A DNA stretch of 16,688 bases, from positions 1 to 16,688 of the forward strand of contig DFFG01000040.1 in NCBI GenBank assembly GCA_002368795.1, written 5' to 3'. A program made the translations under genes and the position numbers. Of this stretch, positions 6,326 through 13,661 are shown piece by piece; positions within the stretch are counted from its first letter, which is position 1, and each line of letters begins with the position of its first letter. The DNA comes from Eubacterium sp. UBA3782 (GTDB taxonomy: Bacteria; Bacillota; Clostridia; Lachnospirales; Lachnospiraceae). Below the pieces are notes generated by a model, which saw only the letters and a program-made list of their open reading frames with translations, did not search any database and was not told where the DNA came from.

Positions 6326-7720
6326 ATGGAAAAAAGGGTAAGACAATATATGGAAGAGCATCGGATGACCGGGCCAGGGGATCGGGTCCTGGTCGGCGTG
6401 TCCGGCGGGGCAGATTCTGTATGCCTTCTTCATCTGCTGCTGGAGCTTGGCATTCCTCTGGAGGCGGTGCATATCAATCATTGCCTGCGGGGGGAGGAGA
6501 GCGATGCAGATGAGGCTTTTGTAAGAGACCTGTGCAGGAAGCTTGGCGTTTTGCTCACGGTGGAGCGGCATGCGGTCGCAGAGATCGCAACCGAGCAGCA
6601 CATGGGCCTGGAGGAGGCAGGACGAGCCGTGCGCAGGGAAGCCTTTGCGCGGATCTGTGCCGCACACAGCCTGCAGAAGATCGCGCTGGCGCACCATGCC
6701 GGCGACCAGGCAGAGACGCTGCTTTTCCGGGCGGCAAGGGGAACCTCCATCGCCGGCATGGCCGGGATCCGTCCCGCAGAGGGGCCGTATATCCGGCCGC
6801 TGCTTGGGATCACCAGAGAGGAGATCGAGGCCTGGCTGAAGGCGCGGGGGATCGCCTGGAGAACGGACAGCACAAATCTGTCAGATGCCTACGCCAGAAA
6901 CAGTATACGCCTGCATGTGATCCCGCAGCTGGCAGCATCGGTCAATCCTGCCGTTATCCCTCATCTTGGCGCGCTGGCGGAGGATATGGCAGAGGCAGAG
7001 GAGTATCTGCGGAAGGAGGCAGCCCGTTTCCGGCCGCAGGTCGTGGAGGAGGAAAAAACAGGGGAAGTGCTGCTTTTGGATGCATTGACCGGTCTTCCCG
7101 GCATTTTGCAGAAGCGGCTGATCCTCGATGCGGCAGAGACTGCATCAGGCTCCAGACAGGATCTTGGCCGGGAACAGATCCGGCAGATCCAGGCTCTGTT
7201 TGCCATGCAGGCGGGCCGGGAGTTTTCACTGCCGGGCGGTTTTGCTGCCGTTCGGGAATACCGCGGCGTCAGGCTCCTTCCGGCAGATCAGAAAGCGGCA
7301 GAGAATGGAGATTTGTGCATTCCTGTTGCCGGCATAAAGGAGGCCGTGTACAGCCTTGGTAAATGGCAGTTTTCCTGCAGGATCCTTGCCAGAGAGCCCG
7401 GGATGGACATGGACAAAATACCCCGAAATCAGTATACGAAATGGCTGGATTATGATAAGATAAAGCATAGTCTTGCCCTCCGCTTCCGGCGGGCGGGAGA
7501 CTATCTGTTTACGACAGATACCGGCGGCAAAAAGAAGCTGAAGGATTATCTGATCGATGAAAAGGTGCCGAGGCGGCAGAGAGATGCCATTCCGGTACTG
7601 GCATCAGGACCGGAGGTCTTCTGGGTCGTGGGCATGCGGATATCCGCCCGTGCCCGGATCACGGAGGAGACACTTTGGATTCTGGAAATACATGCGGAAC
7701 ACACAGGAGGAGAGACATGA
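6326..7720 (+). CDS. tilS: tRNA(Ile)-lysidine synthetase
   Basis: This 464-aa PP-loop ATPase converts C34 of the CAU-anticodon tRNA-Ile into lysidine, letting it read AUA; it is essential in most bacteria. Seen: the SGGADS P-loop at 26-31, then HINHCLRGEESDADE, the GRAVRREAF segment, LAHHAGDQAETLLFR with its tRNA/ATP contacts, WRTDSTN, and the C-terminal TilS domain with RFRRAGDYL and KKLKDYLIDEKVPRRQRDAIPVL. I use ATG 6326 with AAGGA 9 nt upstream. An in-frame ATG at 6242 would put the N terminus inside the terminator hairpin and before the conserved domain. The stop TGA overlaps the hpt start (ATGA), so translation of the two is coupled. Confidence 0.95.
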   Translation: MEKRVRQYMEEHRMTGPGDRVLVGVSGGADSVCLLHLLLELGIPLEAVHINHCLRGEESDADEAFVRDLCRKLGVLLTVERHAVAEIATEQHMGLEEAGRAVRREAFARICAAHSLQKIALAHHAGDQAETLLFRAARGTSIAGMAGIRPAEGPYIRPLLGITREEIEAWLKARGIAWRTDSTNLSDAYARNSIRLHVIPQLAASVNPAVIPHLGALAEDMAEAEEYLRKEAARFRPQVVEEEKTGEVLLLDALTGLPGILQKRLILDAAETASGSRQDLGREQIRQIQALFAMQAGREFSLPGGFAAVREYRGVRLLPADQKAAENGDLCIPVAGIKEAVYSLGKWQFSCRILAREPGMDMDKIPRNQYTKWLDYDKIKHSLALRFRRAGDYLFTTDTGGKKKLKDYLIDEKVPRRQRDAIPVLASGPEVFWVVGMRISARARITEETLWILEIHAEHTGGET

Positions 7721-8250
7721 AGGAAGTAGTTTCGGTAATGATCGACGAGAAGACCCTGGCGGACAGGATCGATGTGCTTGGCAGACAGATCAGCGAGGAT
7801 TATGCCGGAAAACAGGTGCACGTGATCTGCGTGCTGAAGGGCGGTGTTGCCTTTATGTGGGAGCTGGCCAAGAGGATCACGGTCCCGCTGACGATGGACT
7901 TCATGTCGGTGTCGAGCTACGGCAATGAAAAATCATCCAGCGGCATCGTGCGGATCGTCAAGGATCTGGACCAGAGCATCGAAGGCAAGGATGTTCTGGT
8001 GGTGGAGGATATCATCGATTCCGGCCGGACGCTCAGCTACCTTCTGGAGCTGCTGACCAAGAGGAAGCCGGCCAGCCTGAAGCTGTGTACACTGCTCGAC
8101 AAGCCGGACCGCCGTGTGGTCGAGGGCGTCGATGTCGATTACTGCGCGTTCACCATCGAAGACAAATTTGTCGTGGGTTATGGCCTGGATTATGCGCAGA
8201 GGTACCGGAATCTTCCGTACGTCGGTGAGATCTCCTTTGAGGAGGAGTAA
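7717..8250 (+). CDS. hpt: Hypoxanthine(-guanine) phosphoribosyltransferase
   Basis: This 177-aa type I phosphoribosyltransferase salvages hypoxanthine and guanine with PRPP to IMP and GMP. Seen: the LKGG loop at 40-43, the SSYG flexible loop at 66-69, the PRPP-binding motif VVEDIIDSG at 95-103, and the purine-binding end segment DKFVVGYGLDYAQRYRNLPYVG. The ATG at 7717 overlaps the tilS stop by 4 bases (ATGA), and AGGAGG at 7705-7710 is a strong ribosome site. The tilS–hpt–ftsH order is deeply conserved in Firmicutes; in B. subtilis TilS and HprT form a complex that activates ftsH, which makes the tight coupling here of interest. Confidence 0.96.
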   Translation: MKEVVSVMIDEKTLADRIDVLGRQISEDYAGKQVHVICVLKGGVAFMWELAKRITVPLTMDFMSVSSYGNEKSSSGIVRIVKDLDQSIEGKDVLVVEDIIDSGRTLSYLLELLTKRKPASLKLCTLLDKPDRRVVEGVDVDYCAFTIEDKFVVGYGLDYAQRYRNLPYVGEISFEEE

Positions 8251-8268
8251 AAGGATAGGAGTAAGCAG

Positions 8269-10101
8269 GTGAGTAACAGACGAGGTATGGCAGTTTATCT
8301 GTTCCTGATGGCTGCCGTTATAGTGTTATTTATGGTGGTGCCGAATTTTCTGGGCCAGGAGCCGGTGGTGAGCCGGGCAGAATATCTGCAGGCACTGACT
8401 GGAGACCAGATCGACGAGGCAGTCATCAACCAGAACAGCGAGGTGCCCACGGGCAGCATCACCTACCAGACAAAGGATGGGGATACCGGCCGTGTATATG
8501 TGACGGATGTCCGCGACGCCGAAGCTGAGCTGCAGAAATATCACGTGGAGTATACGGTCGGCAACGTCGCCAGAGACAGCCTGATCAGCACGATCGTGCT
8601 GCCGCTGGTCCTGGGAGCAGGTGTTCTCCTGATCGTTATGCTGCTCATGAATCGGAATGCAGGCAACGTCAACAGCCGGATGCTGGATTTCGGCAAGAGC
8701 CGCGCACAGATGGCAGAGGCCGGCGAGACGCCCATCCGGTTTGACGATGTGGCCGGTCTTTATGAGGAAAAAGAGGAGCTGGTCGAGATCGTCGACTTCC
8801 TCCGCAATCCCGCACGTTATACAAAGGTTGGCGCACGGATCCCCAAGGGCGTGATCCTGGTGGGTCCTCCCGGAACAGGTAAAACTCTGCTGGCAAAGGC
8901 CGTGGCAGGCGAGGCAGGTGTTCCCTTCTTCTCGATCTCCGGCTCGGACTTTGTCGAGATGTTTGTCGGTGTCGGCGCATCCAGAGTCCGTGACCTTTTT
9001 GATGAAGCAAAAAAGAACGCTCCCTGCATCGTCTTTATCGATGAGATCGATGCGGTCGGACGCAGACGAGGCACCGGCATGGGCGGCGGCCATGACGAGA
9101 GAGAGCAGACATTAAACCAGCTTCTGGTAGAGATGGACGGCTTTGGCGTCAACGAAGGGATCATCGTGATGGCAGCGACAAACCGCGTGGACATCCTGGA
9201 TCCGGCGATCCTTCGTCCCGGCCGCTTCGACCGAAAGGTTGCCGTGAGCGTGCCGGATGTCCGGGGACGAGAGGCTATCCTCAAGGTCCATTGCCGCAAA
9301 AAGCCGCTGGCAGAGGACGTGGATCTCCTGCAGATCGCCCAGACGACCGCAGGCTTTACAGGAGCAGATCTGGAAAACCTGATGAATGAATCGGCGATCC
9401 GTGCGGCAAGGATGAACCGGGCGTTTATCACCCAGGAGGATATCCGCGCATCCTTTGTCAAGGTCGGCATCGGTACCGAGAAGAAGAGCCGGATCATCTC
9501 AGAAAAGGAAAAGCGCATCACGGCCTACCATGAGACCGGCCATGCGATACTGTTCCATGTGCTTCCGGATATGGAGCCGGTGTACTCCATCTCGATCATT
9601 CCCACAGGCCCTGGCGCGGCAGGCTATACCATGCCCCAGCCTGAGAATGACGACATGTTCAACACAAAGGGCAAGATGCTCCAGCAGATCATCGTGGATC
9701 TGGGCGGCCGTGTGGCCGAGGAGCTGGTCTTTGACGACATTACGACCGGGGCATCTCAGGATATCAAGCAGGCCACGACAACGGCCCGGGCAATGGTGAT
9801 GAAATACGGCATGTCCAACCGGCTGGGCCTGGTGAACTACGACGACGATTCGGGCGATGTCTTTATCGGCAGAGACTGGGGACACACAAAGAGCTTCAGC
9901 GAAAATGTGGCCGCCCAGATCGACGAGGAGGTCAAGGAGATCATCGAGACCTGCCATGGAAAGGCCAGAGAGCTGATCGGCCAGCATAAGTACGTGCTGG
10001 AGGAATGCACCAGGCAGCTGCTGGAAAAGGAAAAGCTTGGCCGCCAGGAGTTCGAGGCGATCTTTGCCGAGGAAGAAAAGCTGCTGGCAGCAAAGGCCTG
10101 A
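8269..10101 (+). CDS. ftsH: ATP-dependent zinc metalloprotease FtsH
   Basis: This 610-aa membrane AAA+ protease degrades unfolded or unassembled membrane proteins and regulators. Seen: two membrane segments at ~8-26 and ~107-127 around a short external domain, Walker A GPPGTGKT (199-206), Walker B IVFIDEID (254-261), the second region of homology TNR...RPGRFDR (~304-322), the zinc site HETGH (421-425) and the third ligand Asp in GASQDIK (~498). HETGH replaces the more common HEAGH and keeps both histidines and the catalytic Glu. I chose GTG 8269, with AGGAG (8257-8261) 7 nt upstream. It is the last gene of the operon, 18 nt after hpt. A 250-nt non-coding tail with a terminator follows. Confidence 0.98.
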   Translation: MSNRRGMAVYLFLMAAVIVLFMVVPNFLGQEPVVSRAEYLQALTGDQIDEAVINQNSEVPTGSITYQTKDGDTGRVYVTDVRDAEAELQKYHVEYTVGNVARDSLISTIVLPLVLGAGVLLIVMLLMNRNAGNVNSRMLDFGKSRAQMAEAGETPIRFDDVAGLYEEKEELVEIVDFLRNPARYTKVGARIPKGVILVGPPGTGKTLLAKAVAGEAGVPFFSISGSDFVEMFVGVGASRVRDLFDEAKKNAPCIVFIDEIDAVGRRRGTGMGGGHDEREQTLNQLLVEMDGFGVNEGIIVMAATNRVDILDPAILRPGRFDRKVAVSVPDVRGREAILKVHCRKKPLAEDVDLLQIAQTTAGFTGADLENLMNESAIRAARMNRAFITQEDIRASFVKVGIGTEKKSRIISEKEKRITAYHETGHAILFHVLPDMEPVYSISIIPTGPGAAGYTMPQPENDDMFNTKGKMLQQIIVDLGGRVAEELVFDDITTGASQDIKQATTTARAMVMKYGMSNRLGLVNYDDDSGDVFIGRDWGHTKSFSENVAAQIDEEVKEIIETCHGKARELIGQHKYVLEECTRQLLEKEKLGRQEFEAIFAEEEKLLAAKA

Positions 10102-10134
10102 GACAAGGTGATTTTTGCAATGGATAGGAGAGAC

Positions 10135-10207
10135 GGAAGCTGCGGCCGGAGGGCGTGCCCTGGCAGAGAAGCTTCCATCGGGTGTACAGAAATGTGATTT
10201 ATGTACA
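10135..10207 (+). other. Hairpin and inverted repeats after ftsH
   Basis: Shortly after the ftsH stop, GGAAGCT (10135-10141) pairs with AGCTTCC (10170-10176). A nested AGGG/CCCT hairpin (10150-10153 with 10158-10161) lies inside it. There is no T tract, so it is more likely a 3'-end stabiliser or processing structure than a terminator. TGTACA then occurs twice (10183-10188 and 10202-10207), giving an inverted repeat around 13 bp. The function is unknown. Confidence 0.4.
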
Positions 10208-10258
10208 AAAATACGGGTGATAATTTGGCAAGTTTGTGCAGACTTTGGCGGGCTTACA

Positions 10259-10267
10259 TGCTATGAT
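10259..10267 (+). promoter_or_regulatory. Possible extended -10 promoter of a small RNA
   Basis: TGCTATGAT contains an extended -10 (TGn then TATGAT, 10262-10267). I see no good -35 box at 16-18 bp. If active, transcription would start near 10274, about 90 nt before the strong terminator. Confidence 0.35.
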
Positions 10268-10273
10268 AGGCAC

Positions 10274-10366
10274 CGTAAAAACCCCCCAATACATTATATA
10301 GTTTTTGCTACACCCCAATTGAGAAAAATATTTCTCGGAAAAGGCGGCCGAAAGGCCGCTTTTTTC
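10274..10366 (+). ncRNA. Candidate C-rich small RNA
   Basis: Between the extended -10 and the terminator lies ~92 nt with no open reading frame of note. It has two single-stranded-looking C-rich patches in A/T-rich context: a run of six C at about 10281-10286 and ACACCCC at about 10311-10317. A small hairpin follows, GAGAAA/TTTCTC (10321-10326 with 10331-10336), then the terminator. C-rich loops next to a terminator are the layout of Firmicute sRNAs such as RsaE/RoxS, which pair with Shine-Dalgarno sites. Relation to those families is not claimed. It could also be only the 3' untranslated tail of ftsH. Confidence 0.35.
10341..10365 (+). terminator. Strong intrinsic terminator downstream of ftsH
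   Basis: A GCGGCC/GGCCGC stem (10344-10349 with 10354-10359) with a stable GAAA tetraloop is preceded by A residues and followed by six T (10360-10365). It ends the ftsH operon and/or the small RNA. Confidence 0.92.
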
Positions 10367-10367
10367 G

Positions 10368-10433
10368 TTTCACAGGAAATTGGCGATACGGTCCGGAAAA
10401 AGGATTCTGTGAAAGGGGCATATCCCCGGGGAT
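10368..10433. repeat. Inverted repeats upstream of the GH13 promoter
   Basis: TTTCACAG (10368-10375) pairs with CTGTGAAA (10407-10414) across 31 bases. Next to it is a perfect 12-bp palindrome, ATCCCCGGGGAT (10422-10433), ending 24 bp before the GH13 -35 box. The palindrome has the size and place of an operator for a sugar-responsive regulator, but no known consensus is recognised. Confidence 0.4.
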
Positions 10434-10457
10434 GTGAAGGGCGCATACTTTTTTACC

Positions 10458-10486
10458 TTGTCACAGCACCTGGGATAGGATAAAAT
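10458..10486 (+). promoter_or_regulatory. Promoter of the GH13 operon
   Basis: TTGTCA (10458-10463) is followed after 17 bp by TAAAAT (10481-10486). Transcription would start near 10493, giving a ~160-nt leader. Confidence 0.75.
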
Positions 10487-10492
10487 TGCAGG

Positions 10493-10652
10493 GGGTCTGT
10501 ATGGTGCTTTTGCCGGAGAATTATCTCCTGACAGGGGCGGGAACGCCAGAGCGTTCCTTATCGGGACCTTCATGATCCAGAGACGGCAGATGGTCCCTGC
10601 AGATCAGTTTTAGAAAAAATGGCAGGACTACGTGATGACCAGAGGAGCAGAT
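10493..10652 (+). promoter_or_regulatory. Hairpin-rich leader of the GH13 operon
   Basis: This ~160-nt untranslated leader holds three hairpins. They are GGAGA/TCTCC with an ATTA loop (10515-10519 with 10524-10528), GGAACGC/GCGTTCC with a CAGA loop (10540-10546 with 10551-10557), and GGGACC/GGTCCC over a 23-nt loop (10563-10568 with 10592-10597). No T tract follows any of them, and I do not recognise a known riboswitch. Confidence 0.4.
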
Positions 10653-12746
10653 ATGGACAAACTGAGCCGCCAAATTGAATACACACTGAGGATGCGGCCG
10701 CTTCTTAAGAAGAATGCGCTTTTTTCCGACGAGACGGAAATGTTCCGCTCGCCGATGGAACCTGAGCCTGGCGATATGCTGACGATCCGCTTCCGCACGG
10801 CAAGAAACAATGCGGACAGCATATGCCTGTGCCACGGGAAGAAACGGCTGCCGATGCACATCGATGAATGCCTGGATGATTTTGATTATTACAGCATACA
10901 TCTGGAGACGCCCGGGGAGCCCTTTGATTATTATTTTGAGATCCGGCTTGGAAAAACGGTATGCTACTATTGCCGCACCGGCGTGACCAGACAGATCCCG
11001 GAGAAGAATCTGTTTCGCGTCATCCCCGGCTTTTCCACCCCGGACTGGGCAAAGGGGGCCGTTTTTTATCAGATCTTTGTGGACAGGTTCCGCAACGGCG
11101 ACACGTCGAACGATGTCCTGTCCCACGAGTACAGCTACATCCATCAGCATACAAAACGAATCGATAACTGGTACCTTCCGCCCGAGGCGATGGATGTTCG
11201 CAATTTTTACGGCGGAGATCTGCAGGGAGTGATCGACAAGCTGGACTATCTGCAGGATCTGGGCGTGGAGGCGATCTACTTTAATCCGATCTTTGTCTCT
11301 GCCTCCAATCACAAGTATGATACCCAGGACTATGATTATGTCGATCCCCATCTGGGCAAGATCCTGGACCAGGAGGGGGAGATCCTTGAGCCGGATGATG
11401 AGGTTAATCTTCATGCCACACGGTACATCAGCCGTGTCACGGACAAGGCAAATCTGGAGGCCAGCAATGATCTGTTTATCCACCTTGTACAGGGTGCACA
11501 CGAGAGGGGCATGAAGGTAATCCTCGACGGTGTCTTCAATCACTGCGGCTCCTTTAACAAGTGGATGGACAGGGAGCAGATCTATGAGGGGCAGCCTGGC
11601 TACGCTCCCGGCGCCTTTGTTTCAAAGAACAGCCCCTACGTCTCCTACTTTGATTTCAAGAACAAGAATTCATGGCCTTACAACGCCACCTATGACGGCT
11701 GGTGGGGGCACAACACGCTTCCAAAGCTAAACTATGAGGAATCCCCGGAGCTCCAGGAGGAGATCCTGCGGATCGCCAGAAAATGGGTCTCTCCGCCGTT
11801 TTCGGTGGATGGCTGGCGGCTGGATGTCGCGGCAGATCTCGGACATTCGGTGGAGTTCAATCACCAGTTCTGGAAACGGTTCCGCAAAGCGGTGAAGGAA
11901 GCCAATCCGGAGGCGCTTATTTTGGCCGAGCATTATGGAGATGCCGCAAGCTGGCTTGGGGGCGATGAGTGGGACAGCGTCATGAACTATGACGCGTTCA
12001 TGGAGCCGGTCTCCTGGTTCCTGACCGGCATGGAAAAGCACAGCGACAGCTATCGTGAGGACATGCTGGGCAATGCGAACAGCTTCCGGGATACCATGGT
12101 CTACAATATGGCCTCCTTCCCGCAGCAATCGCTTCTGACAGCGATGAATGAGCTGGATAATCACGATCACTCCCGTTTCCTGACCCGGACGAATCACCGG
12201 GTGGGCCGGGTCCAGACCCTGGGTTCCCAGGCAGCAGAGGAAGGAACCGACAAGGCTGTCCTGCGCGAGGCGGTCATCATGCAGATGACCTGGCCGGGCG
12301 CACCGACGCTCTACTATGGAGATGAAGCCGGTGTTGTCGGCTTTACGGATCCGGATAACCGCAGGACCTATCCCTGGGGCATAGCGGACAAGGAGCTTAT
12401 TGCGTTTTACCGGAATGCGATCCGCGTGCATAAGGAGCATGAGGTGTTCCGCAGCGGGTCCGTCAAGATCCTGTTCCTGGATTACAATGTGCTGATCTAC
12501 GGGCGCTTCAACAAGGAGGAGCAGGCGGTCATTGCCGTAAACAACCGGGCGAATCACTATCATCTGGTGGCCCCGGTCTGGACGGCGGGCATCCCGCGGT
12601 CGGAAGAGAATGTGCAGCTTCACATTATCCTGGCTACAAACGAGGAAGGATTCCTGACGGATGCCGGAAGCGTCAGCGTCAGCGCCGGTATCCTGGATAT
12701 GGTGCTTCCGCCGGAGAGTGCGGCAATCCTGCTGCGCAGCAGATAA
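10653..12746 (+). CDS. Intracellular GH13 alpha-glycosidase (neopullulanase/cyclomaltodextrinase-like)
   Basis: This 697-aa alpha-amylase superfamily enzyme hydrolyses alpha-glucosidic bonds of maltodextrins or cyclodextrins. An N-terminal beta-sandwich (~1-125) precedes the barrel, which opens DWAKGAVFYQIFVDRFRNGD. The four GH13 regions are visible: DGVFNH (292-297), GWRLDVA with nucleophile Asp391, LAEHYGD with acid/base Glu426, and NHDHSRF with Asp505. LYYGDEAG follows. There is no signal peptide, so it acts in the cytoplasm on imported oligosaccharides; products can enter glycolysis through the phosphomutase. I prefer ATG 10653, with AGAGGAG 5 nt upstream; GTG 10632 and ATG 10635 are alternatives with weaker sites. 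The nitroreductase gene follows after 75 bp. Exact specificity cannot be read from sequence. Confidence 0.92.
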   Translation: MDKLSRQIEYTLRMRPLLKKNALFSDETEMFRSPMEPEPGDMLTIRFRTARNNADSICLCHGKKRLPMHIDECLDDFDYYSIHLETPGEPFDYYFEIRLGKTVCYYCRTGVTRQIPEKNLFRVIPGFSTPDWAKGAVFYQIFVDRFRNGDTSNDVLSHEYSYIHQHTKRIDNWYLPPEAMDVRNFYGGDLQGVIDKLDYLQDLGVEAIYFNPIFVSASNHKYDTQDYDYVDPHLGKILDQEGEILEPDDEVNLHATRYISRVTDKANLEASNDLFIHLVQGAHERGMKVILDGVFNHCGSFNKWMDREQIYEGQPGYAPGAFVSKNSPYVSYFDFKNKNSWPYNATYDGWWGHNTLPKLNYEESPELQEEILRIARKWVSPPFSVDGWRLDVAADLGHSVEFNHQFWKRFRKAVKEANPEALILAEHYGDAASWLGGDEWDSVMNYDAFMEPVSWFLTGMEKHSDSYREDMLGNANSFRDTMVYNMASFPQQSLLTAMNELDNHDHSRFLTRTNHRVGRVQTLGSQAAEEGTDKAVLREAVIMQMTWPGAPTLYYGDEAGVVGFTDPDNRRTYPWGIADKELIAFYRNAIRVHKEHEVFRSGSVKILFLDYNVLIYGRFNKEEQAVIAVNNRANHYHLVAPVWTAGIPRSEENVQLHIILATNEEGFLTDAGSVSVSAGILDMVLPPESAAILLRSR

Positions 12747-12821
12747 GAAAAAAGATTACCGGTAAAGACGGATCTGAAAACACACCGCCGGGTAAGTCGG
12801 GAGCCGAAGTAGGGTGACAAG

Positions 12822-13622
12822 ATGAACGATAAGACGAGATATATCATCCTGCGTCAGCGGGAGATCATGAAGGGATATACGTCAGCTGATGTGAATGCGG
12901 AAGATACCGATCAGATGCAGGAGCTGCCGCCGCCTCAGATGTTCAGCAAGCCAAAGTGCCGCGAGATCATCAGCCTTCCGCTGGATTTCAGGGACTGCGT
13001 TTCTGAGCGCGGCATCGCAGATCTTTTGGCTGAACGCAAGAGCCTTCATGACTTCAGTCCGGTCGCCCTGACGATGAAGGAGCTTTCCTTTCTGCTCTGG
13101 GCTACGCAGGGCATGAGGAGCTTTGCAGGCAAGGAGGTAAAGGTCTCCTACCGCAACGTTCCGTCGGCCGGCTCCAGACATCCGCTGGAGACCTATATGT
13201 TTATCGACAAGGTCATCGGCCTGAAGAGCGGGCTCTATCATTATCTGCCCATGGGACATATGCTGCAGCTGCTGGAAGAAGGGGACGATTATCGAGAGGA
13301 GCTTGCAAAGGCTCTCTGTGATCAGGAGTTTGCCCTGGAAGCAGCGGTCGTATTTGTCTGGAGTGCGGTTCCCTACCGGACGGAGTGGCGGTACGGGCTG
13401 AAAGCAGCCAAGTATATAATGATCGATGCGGGTGCAGTGCTGGAAAATTTGTATCTGGCCGGGGAAGCCGTTGGCTGCGGGACGTGTGCGCTCGGCGCCT
13501 ACGACCAGGAGCTTCTGGATGAATTGCTTGGCTTTATGCCGGGGCCGTCTGCCGAGCCCGGCTATGAGTTCTCCCTGCTTGCTGCGGCGGTCGGGAAGAG
13601 ACGAAAACGCCCTCAGCCCTGA
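12822..13622 (+). CDS. SagB/ThcOx-type nitroreductase family protein
   Basis: This 266-aa flavin-dependent oxidoreductase fold has an N-terminal extension of ~65 residues. The SagB-type core has ERKSLHDFSP (71-80, in place of the usual RRS.R.F), MKELSFLLWATQG (85-97), RNVPSAGSRHPLETYM (111-126), GLYHY (137-141) and AKYIMIDAGAVLENLYLAGEAVGCGTC (196-222). SagB proteins oxidise azolines in thiazole/oxazole-modified peptides, but no cyclodehydratase or precursor peptide is near, so that role is not supported. A general FMN/NAD(P)H reductase is possible. Upstream, AGGG (12811-12814) is a modest ribosome site. The 75-bp gap after the GH13 gene has no terminator but includes the palindrome TTACCGGTAA (12756-12765). 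It is probably co-transcribed with pepT, 39 bp downstream. Confidence 0.85.
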   Translation: MNDKTRYIILRQREIMKGYTSADVNAEDTDQMQELPPPQMFSKPKCREIISLPLDFRDCVSERGIADLLAERKSLHDFSPVALTMKELSFLLWATQGMRSFAGKEVKVSYRNVPSAGSRHPLETYMFIDKVIGLKSGLYHYLPMGHMLQLLEEGDDYREELAKALCDQEFALEAAVVFVWSAVPYRTEWRYGLKAAKYIMIDAGAVLENLYLAGEAVGCGTCALGAYDQELLDELLGFMPGPSAEPGYEFSLLAAAVGKRRKRPQP

Positions 13623-13661
13623 CGGCATGCTGAGGAGCCTTTATAACTGACAGGAGAGAAT

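Noticed and set aside
10115..10483. 122-codon open frame after ftsH
   Set aside because: It runs through the terminator and the GH13 promoter, has no recognisable domain and no SD.
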